From contig NZ_CP107958.1 in the NCBI RefSeq assembly GCF_036075115.1, positions 7,812,001-7,876,000 on the forward strand: a stretch of 64,000 nucleotides of DNA. The letters are read 5' to 3'. Each line of letters begins with the position of its first letter. The first letter of the stretch is position 1. The notes beneath the pieces are model-generated. The model was not told the DNA's origin. It searched no databases and worked only from the letters and a program-made list of their open reading frames with translations. This stretch comes from Streptomyces sp. NBC_00377 (GTDB lineage Bacteria > Actinomycetota > Actinomycetes > Streptomycetales > Streptomycetaceae). The position numbers and the translations under genes were made by a program. This document shows, piece by piece, positions 32,372 through 41,026 of the stretch.

Positions 32372-33655
32372 TCAGGCGGGGGGCCGCGGGGTGAGGCGCC
32401 GGTGGCCCCTGCGGTCGTAGTACCCGGCCATCGCGAAACCGAAGAGCAGACCCGCGACCGCGCCGACCGCGATCATGATCCACGCCCGGGTCAGCCCCGC
32501 GTCGCCGCGCGCGTCGAAGTAGAGGATCGCCCGGACGCCGTCGCTGAGCTGGCGCATCGGCTCGAAGTAGGACAGGAAGCGGTAGAAGCCGGGCACGGCC
32601 TGGAGCGGGACGGTGGCGCCCGAGGAGGGCAGGCCGAGCACGATGAACACGAACATGGACACCAGCTGGCCGATCCCGCCGAAGGCCGCGTTGATGGCCT
32701 GGACGCCGAGGCCGACCGCGAGGGCCGCGCAGTAGGAGTAGACCCACAGCAGCGGGATGTGGGTCGCGTCCATGCCGAGGATGCCGACGCAGGCGAGCGT
32801 CACCAGGGAGACGCTGACGATCGTGATGCCGGCCGTCATGGCCATCTTCAGCAACAGCGTCTGGGTGCGGTTGATCGGCACCGTGGGGAACCGGGTGTGC
32901 CAGGGGCCGATCTCGTTGTCGGCGTAACCGAGCGCGGTGTCCACGCCGTTGCTGATGACGTTGCCGCCCATGAACCCGGCCAGTACCAGCAGCAGGGTGT
33001 AGTAGAAGGCGCTGAGACCGAGGCCGCTGTGGTCGCCGAGCGGGTGTCCGGCCTCGGTGGTGATGACGACCGGGTCGGCGAGCAGCAGTCGGCGTGTGGA
33101 GTCCGCCCCCTTGACGGCCGCCGTCAGCCGTTCGCCGATGGTCCGGGATGCCTGCTGGGCCGCCGTGGTGGTGATCCGGCTCGCGAGGGAGGAACCGAGG
33201 CTCCCCTTGGCGGGGTTGGTCAGCACCGTCATCCCGGGCCGCGTGGTCGCGTGCGTGGTGGTGAGCGCGGTCACGGAGTCGGTGAAGTCCGCGGGGATGA
33301 CCAGGGCGCCGTACACCTTGCCCGAGTCCAGCTCGTCCTGGGCCCGGGCCCGGGACAGCTGCCGCCAGTCGGCGGCGTCGCTCGAGGTGTCCGAGGTGAT
33401 GGCCGCGGCGATCTGGGTGCCGAGGTTCTGGCTCTGCCCGGCCGGCGGCCTGCCGGTGTCGCCGTTGACGAGTGCGATCGGCAGGTCGTGCAGATCGCGC
33501 TGCGGGCTGACGACGCCGCCCATGTAGAGCAGCGACAGCAGGAGGGCGAGCAGTCCGGTGAGGACCGTGGGCATCAGCCACAGCTTGGGACGGCGCACAA
33601 GCGTGGCGGCGCGTGCCTGCGGGCCGGGATCGGGGGTCGTGCCGTCGGCGGTCAT
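32372..33655 (-). CDS. ABC-2/YhgE-like (DUF3533-type) membrane protein
   Basis: A 427-aa protein. One N-terminal helix (about residues 26-46) is followed by a large exported domain of about 160 residues (DLHDLPIALVNGDTG and ALVIPADFTDSV are typical) and then five or six C-terminal helices. This is the architecture of YhgE/Pip, SNG1 and DUF3533 exporters, which move small molecules or act in secretion. No ATPase partner gene is adjacent. GGAGA precedes ATG 33655. It diverges from a PucR-type regulator across 500 bp, which may control it. Confidence 0.82.
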   Translation of the reverse strand: MTADGTTPDPGPQARAATLVRRPKLWLMPTVLTGLLALLLSLLYMGGVVSPQRDLHDLPIALVNGDTGRPPAGQSQNLGTQIAAAITSDTSSDAADWRQLSRARAQDELDSGKVYGALVIPADFTDSVTALTTTHATTRPGMTVLTNPAKGSLGSSLASRITTTAAQQASRTIGERLTAAVKGADSTRRLLLADPVVITTEAGHPLGDHSGLGLSAFYYTLLLVLAGFMGGNVISNGVDTALGYADNEIGPWHTRFPTVPINRTQTLLLKMAMTAGITIVSVSLVTLACVGILGMDATHIPLLWVYSYCAALAVGLGVQAINAAFGGIGQLVSMFVFIVLGLPSSGATVPLQAVPGFYRFLSYFEPMRQLSDGVRAILYFDARGDAGLTRAWIMIAVGAVAGLLFGFAMAGYYDRRGHRRLTPRPPA

Positions 33656-34155
33656 GGTTCTCCGTCGGGTCTGGTACCTGGTGGGTGGGAAACCGGCTCC
33701 GGGGCGGGCCGGTCGTCCGCGGTTCGTCGGCCGGGACGAGGAGGTACGGCGGGCGCGGTACGGCGAGCGCCCCCAGTCTTGCCCCACCTCGGCCCGGGGG
33801 AGGGCAGGCGGTCACCGTGTCACCCCGCCGTAGGAGACCGCCGGGGGATGTCGAAAGCGCCGGCAGCCGGTCGGCCCGGCCTCGACCGGGCGAAGGCCGC
33901 CGCGGGGGACCGGAACGTCGGCACCGCGGGCAAGGCGACCTCGGGTGCCGCCGGCGGGGCCGGACGGGCGGGGCGCTCCGAAGGCGTCGCGGGGTCCGAA
34001 CGTACTGGCGGCGCGCCGGTGCGTGCGGCCGTCCGCACGGGCCGCCGGGCAGACTTGCGCGCAAGTCCCGCCGGACGCGCCCGGCGCACCTCTCCGCCGT
34101 CGTACTGTTCGGTACGAACGCATGTCCGACGACGTCCTGACCGAACGGGGAGACC
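33656..34155. other. 500-bp divergent intergenic region with two palindromes
   Basis: No convincing gene is seen here. It contains ACTTGCGCGCAAGT (34051-34064, perfect 14-bp palindrome) and GTTCG-GTA-CGAAC (34107-34119), both 36-105 nt upstream of the PucR-type regulator gene. They are good candidates for its own operators. Confidence 0.5.
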
Positions 34156-35232
34156 ATGACCGGCCAGCACCCGTCCGAGCCGTTCCTCGACGGATTCGAC
34201 CGGATCCTGGCGGACGCCGCGCGCACGGGCCGCCGGCTGACCCGCGACGAGATCGAGTCCCGCCGGGCGCTCGGCGCCCGGGCCGCCGAGGCCGGGCGCG
34301 GTTGGCGCGGCCTCGTCCACGCGCATCTCGTGGCCGGCCGGGAGAGCCGTCCGCGAGGAGCCGATCCCGACAGCGTCCTCGCCGTCGTCGAACAGGCCGT
34401 GGACGCCTTCGCCGACGGCTACGAAGGGGCACAGCGCCTCGTGATCCGCAAAGAGGAGGCGTCCCGCCGGGAGTTCATCGACGACCTGCTGCACGGGAGC
34501 AGCGCCGCGGGCCGACTCGCCGAGCGCTCCGAGCGGTTCGGGCTGAGGCTGTCCCGGGCCCATGCGGTCGCGGTGGCCGAGGGGCCGGCGAAGTACGACG
34601 AGACGGACCCCGTCGCCCGGCAGGTGGCGGACGAACTGTTCGGCCGCTTCGAGAAGCGGCGCATCCTGTTCACCACCAAGGACGGCCGGATGGTGTGCAT
34701 CGCGCCCGCCGACCGCGACGAGGTCCTCACCCACTTCGCCCGGCACGTCCGTGCGGCCACGGGCGGCGCCCAGGTCGCCATCGGCCGCCCGCGGACGGGC
34801 CCGGTCGGCATCGGGCACAGTTACGAGGAGGCGCTGAACGCCCTGGACGTGGCCCAGCGCATGGGCCTCGACGAGCCGCTGCTGCGCGCCTCGGACCTCC
34901 TGGTCTTCCCCGTCCTGGCCCGGGACCGGCAGGCACTGGTGGATCTCGTGCAGGGTGCCCTCGGGCCGCTGGAACGGGCACGCGGCGGGGCGCGGCCCCT
35001 GCTCGACACCCTCACCACGTACTTCGACACCGGCTGCGTGGCCGCCGCCACGGCCCGGCGGCTCTCCCTCAGCGTGCGCGCGCTCACCTACCGCCTCGCC
35101 CGCATCCACACCCTGACCGGCACCGACCCCACCGACCCCGCCCACCGCCACGCCCTTCAGACCGCGGTCATCGGCGCCCGGCTGCTGGACTGGCCGGCCA
35201 GACCCCTGACCCCGGCCGAGATCTCCTCCTGA
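34156..35232 (+). CDS. PucR/CdaR-family transcriptional regulator
   Basis: A 358-aa regulator. An N-terminal region of unknown ligand specificity (1-100) and a degenerate GGDEF-like central domain (about 110-270) are followed by the C-terminal PucR helix-turn-helix: LLDTLTTYFDTGCVAAATARRLSLS and RALTYRLARIHTLTG, about 290-345. GGGGAGA precedes the ATG. The divergent ABC-2-like membrane gene and two palindromes in the shared region suggest a local regulon. Confidence 0.88.
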   Translation: MTGQHPSEPFLDGFDRILADAARTGRRLTRDEIESRRALGARAAEAGRGWRGLVHAHLVAGRESRPRGADPDSVLAVVEQAVDAFADGYEGAQRLVIRKEEASRREFIDDLLHGSSAAGRLAERSERFGLRLSRAHAVAVAEGPAKYDETDPVARQVADELFGRFEKRRILFTTKDGRMVCIAPADRDEVLTHFARHVRAATGGAQVAIGRPRTGPVGIGHSYEEALNALDVAQRMGLDEPLLRASDLLVFPVLARDRQALVDLVQGALGPLERARGGARPLLDTLTTYFDTGCVAAATARRLSLSVRALTYRLARIHTLTGTDPTDPAHRHALQTAVIGARLLDWPARPLTPAEISS

Positions 35233-35411
35233 GGCGCGGCTCCCGCCCCCGCCCATTCCCGCTCGGGGTCCGTCGGCGCCCCCCGGCCGGCCCGGAGAAC
35301 CGGGCGAGGCACGTGCGCTCCACGGCCGGGTGGGAGAATGCGTGCCGAGGTCCACGCTGCCATGGCGGCCGGCGTTCCCGGGGGCATGAGGGCCGGAAGG
35401 AAGCGTGGAGC

Positions 35412-35852
35412 ATGATCGAGTGGGTGTCCCTCCGGGCCGGCGCCAGGCCCGTGCCCCAGCCCGTCGCGACCCCGGTGGTCTGGGCCACGGCCTTCGGCGG
35501 TGCACTGGTCCTGGTGGCGCTGCACAACCTGCTGGTGGGTTCGGACCGCCCGGGGTTCGCGCTGGCCGCGCTGTCCCTGCTGGCGGCGCTGCTGGGGCTC
35601 TGCGCCCGCTTCACCGCGGCCCCGGGCACGGCCGTCCTGTGCTGGCTGATCCTCAACGGTTTCGCCGTCCCGCCGGCCGGCACGCTCACCTGGGCCGGCC
35701 ACCGGGACGCCTTCTGGCTCACCTGTCTGTGCGCGGCGGCTCTCGTCGGCACCGTCCTGGCCCGCATCGGCCAGGCCCGCGCCGCCTACCGGCGGATCGC
35801 CGCGGAGGTGACCCCGCCGACGGACCCGCACGAGGGTCCGCTCGGTTCCTGA
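35412..35852 (+). CDS. Four-helix membrane protein of unknown function
   Basis: A 146-aa protein with a polar N-terminus (MIEWVSLRAGARPVPQP), four hydrophobic segments (about residues 22-42, 47-66, 71-90 and 98-117) and a charged C-terminus. The aromatic-rich DAFWLTCLCAAALVG and the short loops fit a small integral membrane protein. I do not recognise a specific family. GTGGAG precedes the ATG. Its stop codon is the first member of the degenerate TGACGCxxGGCTC repeats that continue downstream. Confidence 0.72.
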   Translation: MIEWVSLRAGARPVPQPVATPVVWATAFGGALVLVALHNLLVGSDRPGFALAALSLLAALLGLCARFTAAPGTAVLCWLILNGFAVPPAGTLTWAGHRDAFWLTCLCAAALVGTVLARIGQARAAYRRIAAEVTPPTDPHEGPLGS

Positions 35853-36128
35853 CGCTCGGCTCCCGACTTCTGCCTCCCGGCTCGCGGCTCGCGGACCTCA
35901 ACTCCTGACGCCTGGCTCTTGCGTCCGGCCCCCGGCCCCCGGCCCCCGGCCCCCGGCCCCCGGCCCCTGGCCCCTGGCCCCCGGCCCCCGGCCCCCGGCC
36001 CCCGGCCCCCGGCCCCTGGCCCCCGGCCCCCGGCCCCCGGCCCCCGACGCCTGACTCTTGCGTCCGACCCCCGGTTCCCGGCTCCCGGACCCCGTCCCTG
36101 ACGTCTGGCTCCTCCGTCCGACGCCGGG
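35850..36128. repeat. Higher-order repeat around a heptamer array
   Basis: Degenerate copies related to GACGCCTGGCTCTTGCGTCCG occur near 35850 (containing the stop codon of the preceding gene), 35907-35936, 36046-36074 and 36100-36128. The heptamer array sits exactly between the second and third copies. The surrounding 35853-36396 has no gene. Confidence 0.7.
35927..36045. repeat. Seventeen tandem GGCCCCC heptamers
   Basis: Exactly 119 bp = 17 x 7. Units 6, 7 and 13 are GGCCCCT and the rest GGCCCCC. One strand is a run of G5-C2 units, which could form G-quadruplex structures. There are no indels between units, so it is young or actively maintained, and its length probably varies. Confidence 0.92.
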
Positions 36129-36275
36129 CTCACGGCTCCCGGCCGCCCGCGCGCCCGGCGGATCCCGACGGCCGGCGCGGCTCGGGCCGCGCCCGGGGCG
36201 GGGCACGGGCAGCCGGCCGCCCAGGCGGGGCGCGGGCGACGGAGGCACGGGCGCGCTTCAGGGGGACGTGATCCG

Positions 36276-36289
36276 GAACATACGTGTTC
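36276..36289. promoter_or_regulatory. Inverted repeat GAACATACGTGTTC upstream of the VanW gene
   Basis: 5-bp arms GAACA/TGTTC around TACG lie in a lower-GC pocket 108 nt upstream of the VanW-domain gene. A second small hairpin (CCCAT then ATGGG) follows at about 36303-36320. Both could be operator or leader structures. Confidence 0.45.
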
Positions 36290-36396
36290 TGGGACATATG
36301 AGCCCATCGCCCAGTATGGGTAACTTGGGCGTCTTGCCCTGTGTGCGGTACCGCGTGCCGGGGCGCCCCCAGCCGACACGTCCGTCCAGGAGATCC

Positions 36397-38106
36397 ATGC
36401 GCTCTCGAACCGCCTCCGTGCCGCCCCTCGCCCTGGCGGGCGGTGCGCTGACCGTCGGCGTCGGCGCTCTGTATCTGGCCGGACTGCTGGTCACGGGCGG
36501 TGAGATCGAGTCCGGTACGACGGTGCGCGGCGTGGACATCGGGGGCCTCAGCCGTACGGAGGCCATCCACAAGCTGGACAGGCGGCTCACGGCGGCCGGC
36601 GCGCGCGAGCTGACCGTGCGGGTCGGGGACCGCACCGCGCGCCTCGACCCGCGCCGGGCCGGACTCGCCTTCGACGCCGAGCGGACGGTCGACCGGGCGA
36701 CGCGCAACGGCTCCGATCCGGTGGGCGTCTTCCGTGGGTTCTTCCGCTCGGGGGGCGAGCAGGAGCCGGTCGTCCGTCTGGACGAGACCAGGGCCCGCGC
36801 CGCTCTGGCGAAGCTGGCGGGGACGCTCGACCGGACGGTCCGCGAAGGCGCCGTCGGCTTCGCCGGCGGCCGGGTCCGGCAGGTCGCCCCCCGCAGTGGT
36901 CACGCACTGGACGTGGATGCCGCCGTCGGGACGCTGCGGACCGCCTTCCTGCACGGCGGCACGGCCGGGGTCACGGACCTGCCCGACCGCGAGACGCGGC
37001 CGAAGGTGACGGCGGACGAGGTGCGGCGGGCGGTGCGCGACTTCGCGCGGCCGGCCATGTCGGCGCCCGTGACGCTCACCGCGGGAGGCAAGCGGTTCAC
37101 CATCGGCCAGGCCGTCCTGGGCGAGCACCTGACGATGCGGCCGGACGCCGCCGGGAGGCTGGTCCCGAAGCTGGACGCCAAGGGGCTGCGCGCCGGCCCC
37201 TCGGTGGCCCGCCCGCTGGCCGGCGTCACGACCGCCCCCGAGAACGCGGTGCTGCGGCTGGACGGCGACCGGGTCGTGGTGGCCCGCGACGCCCGGACCG
37301 GCGTGCAGGTCACCGACAAGGCGCTGGGCAAGGCGGTGCTGCCGCTGCTGACGCGGTCGGGCGGTGCCCGCACCGGGGAGGTGGCCGCCCGGCCGACCCG
37401 GCCGGAGGTGACCCGCGACAGCGCCGCCCGGCTGGGGCTGAGGGAGAAGATGTCCTCCTTCACCGTCCACTTCGAGCGGGCCGCCTACCGCACACAGAAC
37501 ATCGGGCGGGCCGCGCGGCTCATCGACGGCTCCGTCGTGAGGCCCGGTGAGACCTGGAGCTTCAACCGGACCGTGGGGCGGCGCACCGAGGCCAACGGTT
37601 TCGGCGAGGGCATCATGATCCTCGGCGGAGAGTTCACCAAGGCGCCCGGCGGCGGTGTCTCCACCGTGGCCACGACGATGTTCAACGCGATGTTCTTCGC
37701 CGGCGTCGAACCCCTGGAGCACGGCGCCCATTCCTTCTACATCGAGCGTTACCCGGAGGGCCGTGAGGCCACGGTCGCCTGGGGCAGCCTCGACCTGAGG
37801 TTCGCCAACGACTCGGGTCACGCCCTGTACATACAGGCCGAGGCCACCGACACCTCGGTGACCGTCAACTTCATCGGTACCAGAAAGTACGACGAGGTCA
37901 GGTCCGTCACCGGGCCCCGCACCAAGGTGACACAGCCGCGGCGGAAGGTGAGCACGGACGAGAAGTGCGTGCCGCAGACCCCGCTCGAGGGCTTCGACGT
38001 CACTGTCGACCGGGTCTTCTACGACGACGGCAGGGAAGTGCGGCGGGAGCCGTTCCGCACCCACTACACCCCGCGGGACGAGGTCACGTGCGAGACGGGC
38101 CGCTGA
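36397..38106 (+). CDS. VanW-domain protein with peptidoglycan-binding-like domains
   Basis: A 569-aa exported or membrane-anchored protein. One N-terminal helix (about 8-33) is followed by two repeats of the PG_binding_4-like domain (GTTVRGVDIGGLSRTEAIHKL and the later PVTLTAGGKRFTIGQAVL region). Then comes the VanW domain (about 350-480), with RPGETWSFNRTVGRRTEANGF and GGGVSTVATTMFNAMFFAG. Such proteins are common Streptomyces cell-envelope proteins; VanW itself accompanies some vancomycin clusters but has no proven activity. AGGAGATCC precedes ATG 36397. Confidence 0.88.
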   Translation: MRSRTASVPPLALAGGALTVGVGALYLAGLLVTGGEIESGTTVRGVDIGGLSRTEAIHKLDRRLTAAGARELTVRVGDRTARLDPRRAGLAFDAERTVDRATRNGSDPVGVFRGFFRSGGEQEPVVRLDETRARAALAKLAGTLDRTVREGAVGFAGGRVRQVAPRSGHALDVDAAVGTLRTAFLHGGTAGVTDLPDRETRPKVTADEVRRAVRDFARPAMSAPVTLTAGGKRFTIGQAVLGEHLTMRPDAAGRLVPKLDAKGLRAGPSVARPLAGVTTAPENAVLRLDGDRVVVARDARTGVQVTDKALGKAVLPLLTRSGGARTGEVAARPTRPEVTRDSAARLGLREKMSSFTVHFERAAYRTQNIGRAARLIDGSVVRPGETWSFNRTVGRRTEANGFGEGIMILGGEFTKAPGGGVSTVATTMFNAMFFAGVEPLEHGAHSFYIERYPEGREATVAWGSLDLRFANDSGHALYIQAEATDTSVTVNFIGTRKYDEVRSVTGPRTKVTQPRRKVSTDEKCVPQTPLEGFDVTVDRVFYDDGREVRREPFRTHYTPRDEVTCETGR

Positions 38107-38458
38107 GCGGGAGCGGAGGCGGGCGGGGGCGATGAGAACGCGGGGTGACCTTCGGCACATCGGAGGTCTCCGGCCGGGTTGGTGATTTCATTCTGCACTT
38201 ATGTCCCGGCTGTTGCTTCTGTCGCACTGTTCCCGCAGGACGGGCACGTGTCACCCGATCTCTGACGGGTCGTCATATCGCGTTCCCGAGGCACGGGCTG
38301 GACGGAACGCTCAGGTCCGGGACAGCGAAAACGGTTGCCGACAAGCACTCTCGTCCGCCGTTCCAGCCTCTAGTCTGCTGCCAGACCCCCCACAGGGCCT
38401 TCCCCCGCGGCGTGGGCGGGACTCCCGCCCGTACCACCGAGAACAGGCGGCCGAGGGC
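38107..38458. other. 352-bp intergenic region upstream of the PQQ-propeller kinase
   Basis: It has lower GC than its neighbours and holds no credible gene. TAGTCT at 38371-38376 resembles a -10 box, but no -35 is found at normal spacing. The VanW and kinase genes are probably separate transcription units. Confidence 0.45.
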
Positions 38459-40831
38459 ATGCAGCCACTGCACCCAGAAGATCCCGAGCAGCTAGGGCCC
38501 TACCGTCCGGTGGCCCGCCTCGGAGCAGGCGGCATGGGCCGCGTCTATCTGGCCACGTCGTCGGCCGGCCGTACCGTCGCGCTCAAGGTCATCCGTCCCG
38601 AGATGGCCGAGGACAAGAACTTCCGGATCCGCTTCAGGCGCGAGGTGGCCGCCGCGGCGGCGGTCGGCGGTGTGTACACGGCCCCCGTGGTGGACGCGGC
38701 GCCCGACGACGAGACGCCCTGGCTCGCCACCGCCTACGTACCCGGCCCCACCCTGGCCGAGGCGGTCGCCGCGCACGGGCCGCTGCCGGTGGAGACGGTC
38801 CTCGCGCTGGGCGCGGGCATCGCCGAGGCGCTGATCGCCGTACACGCCGAAGGGCTGGTGCACCGCGACCTCAAACCGTCCAACGTACTGCTGGCCGCGG
38901 ACGGTCCGCGCGTCATCGACTTCGGCATCGTCCGGGCCCGGGACGGCTATCAACTCACCGGTTCGGGCGGTCTGTTCGGCTCCCTCGACTACGTCTGCCC
39001 CGAACAGGCCACCGGTGATCCGGTGGGACCGGAGGGGGACGTCTTCTGCCTGGGCTCGGTGCTCGCCTTCGCCGCGTCCGGACACGCGCCGTTCAGCGGG
39101 GCCGCGGCGGCCGCCCTGCTCTACCAGGTGGTCCACGGCGCGGCCGATCTCACGCTGGTGCCCGAGCCGTTGGACAAGATCATCAGCCTCTGTCACGCCA
39201 AGGACCCGGTCCTTCGTGTCAGCCCCGACCGCCTCTCCGCGGCCTGCGCGCCAGGCGGTGCCGAACTGGTGCTGACGGAGGGCTGGCTGCCCGCCCGGGT
39301 GGCCGCCATGGTCGACGACCGCCGGGCTGCCGCCGCGGACCTCGACCGCCTCGCGCGGACCCTGACCGCCGTACGGCCCGCAGCCGACGCACCCGGCGCC
39401 GATGCGTCCACCGCGTCCGGCCGCCGCGGACCGGCACGGCCGCCGGCAGGGCCCTCCGGGGAGGACACCACCGGCGGCGGAGGCGACGGGGCGGACCAGG
39501 ATCGCGTCCTGCCCGACGGCGGCGCCGGCGACCGCGCGGCCGGTGGAGCCGCCGGCGGCGTGCCGCCCACCGCCGAGCCGCCGGAGCGGTTGTCCCCAGA
39601 GGTGCCGACGCCCACGGCGGAACCGGTGGTGGAACGTTCCGCCACCCCCGCGCACCGGCGTGCCCCCGGACGGTCCGTCGTCGGTCGGCGCACTCTTCTC
39701 GCCGTGACCGCGGGCGCGGCCCTGGCGGGGGGCACGGCCCTGGTCGTCAGAGGGAGAACCGGCGGCCGGCAGACGCCTCGGCTCGGTCCGGCCCCCGAGC
39801 CGACCTGGGTCTACCGCGGCAGCCCGTTGCTCCAGGCGCCGGCCGTCTTCAACGACGGCACGGCCCTGATGAAGACCCGCCCCGGCAACATGATCTGCCT
39901 CGACCTGGCGAACGGCTCCCGGCCCAGATGGCTCTACCAGGGCATCAGTCTCTCGCCCAGCCCGGTCCTGCTGGCCGACGGCGCCGCGGTCGCGCTCGGC
40001 ACCGGTGCGACCCTGATCGGCGTCGACCCGGCCGCCGGCACCGAGAAGTTCACCCTGGACTTCGGCCAGGACTTCCAGTTCGACCAGATCTTCGGCATGT
40101 ACGACGGCTACGTCGTCTCGGTCCTCGGCGCCAAGCTGGAACGCCGGTCCGAGGAGCAGGGCGTCGCGACCTCCACCAGCGCGGTCTTCGCCGTCGACCT
40201 CAGGGCCCGCCGGGCCGTCGTCATACCGATCGACCCCGAGGACGTCGGCATTCCCCTCCAGCCCGTCATCACGTCCGACTCCTTCGTCTACGCCGACGGA
40301 CTGCGCAACGTCACGGTCCGCGGCACCCGCGACGGCGGCGGCCTGCGCTGGCGGCACCCGGTGGGCTACGACCTGCGGCCTGGGCTCGCGGTGCTCGGCG
40401 GGACGGTCTTCGCCATCGGCTCCGAGTTCATCGCCCTGGACCTCGCCACCGGGAAGCTCCGCTGGAAGGCGAAGGCGGAACGCGGCATGTTCGCCTCCCT
40501 CGGGGCGGCCGGCAACACGGTCTACGCCACGGGCACCGATCCCTACGGCGTCCACGCCTTCAACGCGGCGACCGGCGACCGGCGTTGGTTCTGCGAGACC
40601 CCCCGCCTCAACGTCGACCACCCGATCGCGGTGGGGGCGCACTCCGTCCATGTTCCGGCCTTCGAGAACAAGAACGGCTTCTACGCGATCGACACCGCCT
40701 CCGGCCGTCTGCTGTGGAACTTCACCGACGGCCGCGAGACCGGCGTCAACGACTGGCAGCTCTCCTGCGACGGAGCCGGACACCTGGTGGCCCAGCACTT
40801 CGACCGGGCCTACGGACTGCCCGTCACCTGA
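38459..40831 (+). CDS. Ser/Thr protein kinase with extracytoplasmic PQQ-like beta-propeller
   Basis: A 790-aa receptor-type Hanks kinase. The kinase domain is at residues 12-265 (glycine loop RLGAGGMGRVYLA, Lys43, HRDLKPSN at 135-142, DFG at 154-156). A Pro/Ala/Gly-rich linker is followed by one hydrophobic helix at about 408-428 (RRTLLAVTAGAALAGGTALVV). The C-terminal 350 residues hold repeated propeller blades (FALDLATGKLRWK-like; FNAATGDRRWF, IDTASGRLLWNF). Such kinases are thought to read an envelope ligand. GAGGGC precedes ATG 38459. The N-terminus MQPLHPEDPEQLGPYR matches the family start. Confidence 0.9.
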   Translation: MQPLHPEDPEQLGPYRPVARLGAGGMGRVYLATSSAGRTVALKVIRPEMAEDKNFRIRFRREVAAAAAVGGVYTAPVVDAAPDDETPWLATAYVPGPTLAEAVAAHGPLPVETVLALGAGIAEALIAVHAEGLVHRDLKPSNVLLAADGPRVIDFGIVRARDGYQLTGSGGLFGSLDYVCPEQATGDPVGPEGDVFCLGSVLAFAASGHAPFSGAAAAALLYQVVHGAADLTLVPEPLDKIISLCHAKDPVLRVSPDRLSAACAPGGAELVLTEGWLPARVAAMVDDRRAAAADLDRLARTLTAVRPAADAPGADASTASGRRGPARPPAGPSGEDTTGGGGDGADQDRVLPDGGAGDRAAGGAAGGVPPTAEPPERLSPEVPTPTAEPVVERSATPAHRRAPGRSVVGRRTLLAVTAGAALAGGTALVVRGRTGGRQTPRLGPAPEPTWVYRGSPLLQAPAVFNDGTALMKTRPGNMICLDLANGSRPRWLYQGISLSPSPVLLADGAAVALGTGATLIGVDPAAGTEKFTLDFGQDFQFDQIFGMYDGYVVSVLGAKLERRSEEQGVATSTSAVFAVDLRARRAVVIPIDPEDVGIPLQPVITSDSFVYADGLRNVTVRGTRDGGGLRWRHPVGYDLRPGLAVLGGTVFAIGSEFIALDLATGKLRWKAKAERGMFASLGAAGNTVYATGTDPYGVHAFNAATGDRRWFCETPRLNVDHPIAVGAHSVHVPAFENKNGFYAIDTASGRLLWNFTDGRETGVNDWQLSCDGAGHLVAQHFDRAYGLPVT

Positions 40832-40949
40832 GGACGGGGGCCCGGGCAACGGCCCCCCGGCAGCGCCCCCTTCGGTCCCCGCCGGCCGCCGCACGCCCGG
40901 ACGGGGACCGACGCGACGGTCAGGTCCCCGCCCGGGAGGCTGCACCCCC

Positions 40950-40996
40950 GGCGCGGCGCGCGTACGGGGAAGCCGTCCCCGCACGCGCGCCGCGCC
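40950..40996. terminator. Bidirectional hairpin terminator between convergent genes
   Basis: A 14-bp perfect outer stem GGCGCGGCGCGCGT (40950-40963) pairs with 40983-40996. An inner stem (GGGGA and TCCCC) surrounds AGCCG. It separates the PQQ-propeller kinase (plus strand) from the GH97 gene (minus strand). The rest of 40832-41026 shows only GC-rich sequence. Confidence 0.82.
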
Positions 40997-41026
40997 GCCC
41001 CTGTCCGCCCGGTGAGCGCGGAGTGC

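Noticed and set aside
31515..34226. Minus-strand frame of about 900 codons across pirin, the ABC-2-like gene and the 500-bp gap
   Set aside because: Only the ABC-2-like protein in a different frame has domain support. The long frame has no start signal and resembles no family.
35927..36045. Heptamer array as part of a coding region (amino-acid repeats in all frames)
   Set aside because: Frames through it have no start signal, and both flanking genes are already complete. The 7-bp period shifts frame each unit.
36397..38106. Vancomycin-type resistance locus suggested by the VanW domain
   Set aside because: No vanH, vanA, vanX, vanR or vanS genes are nearby. VanW-domain proteins with PG-binding repeats are ordinary Streptomyces envelope proteins.
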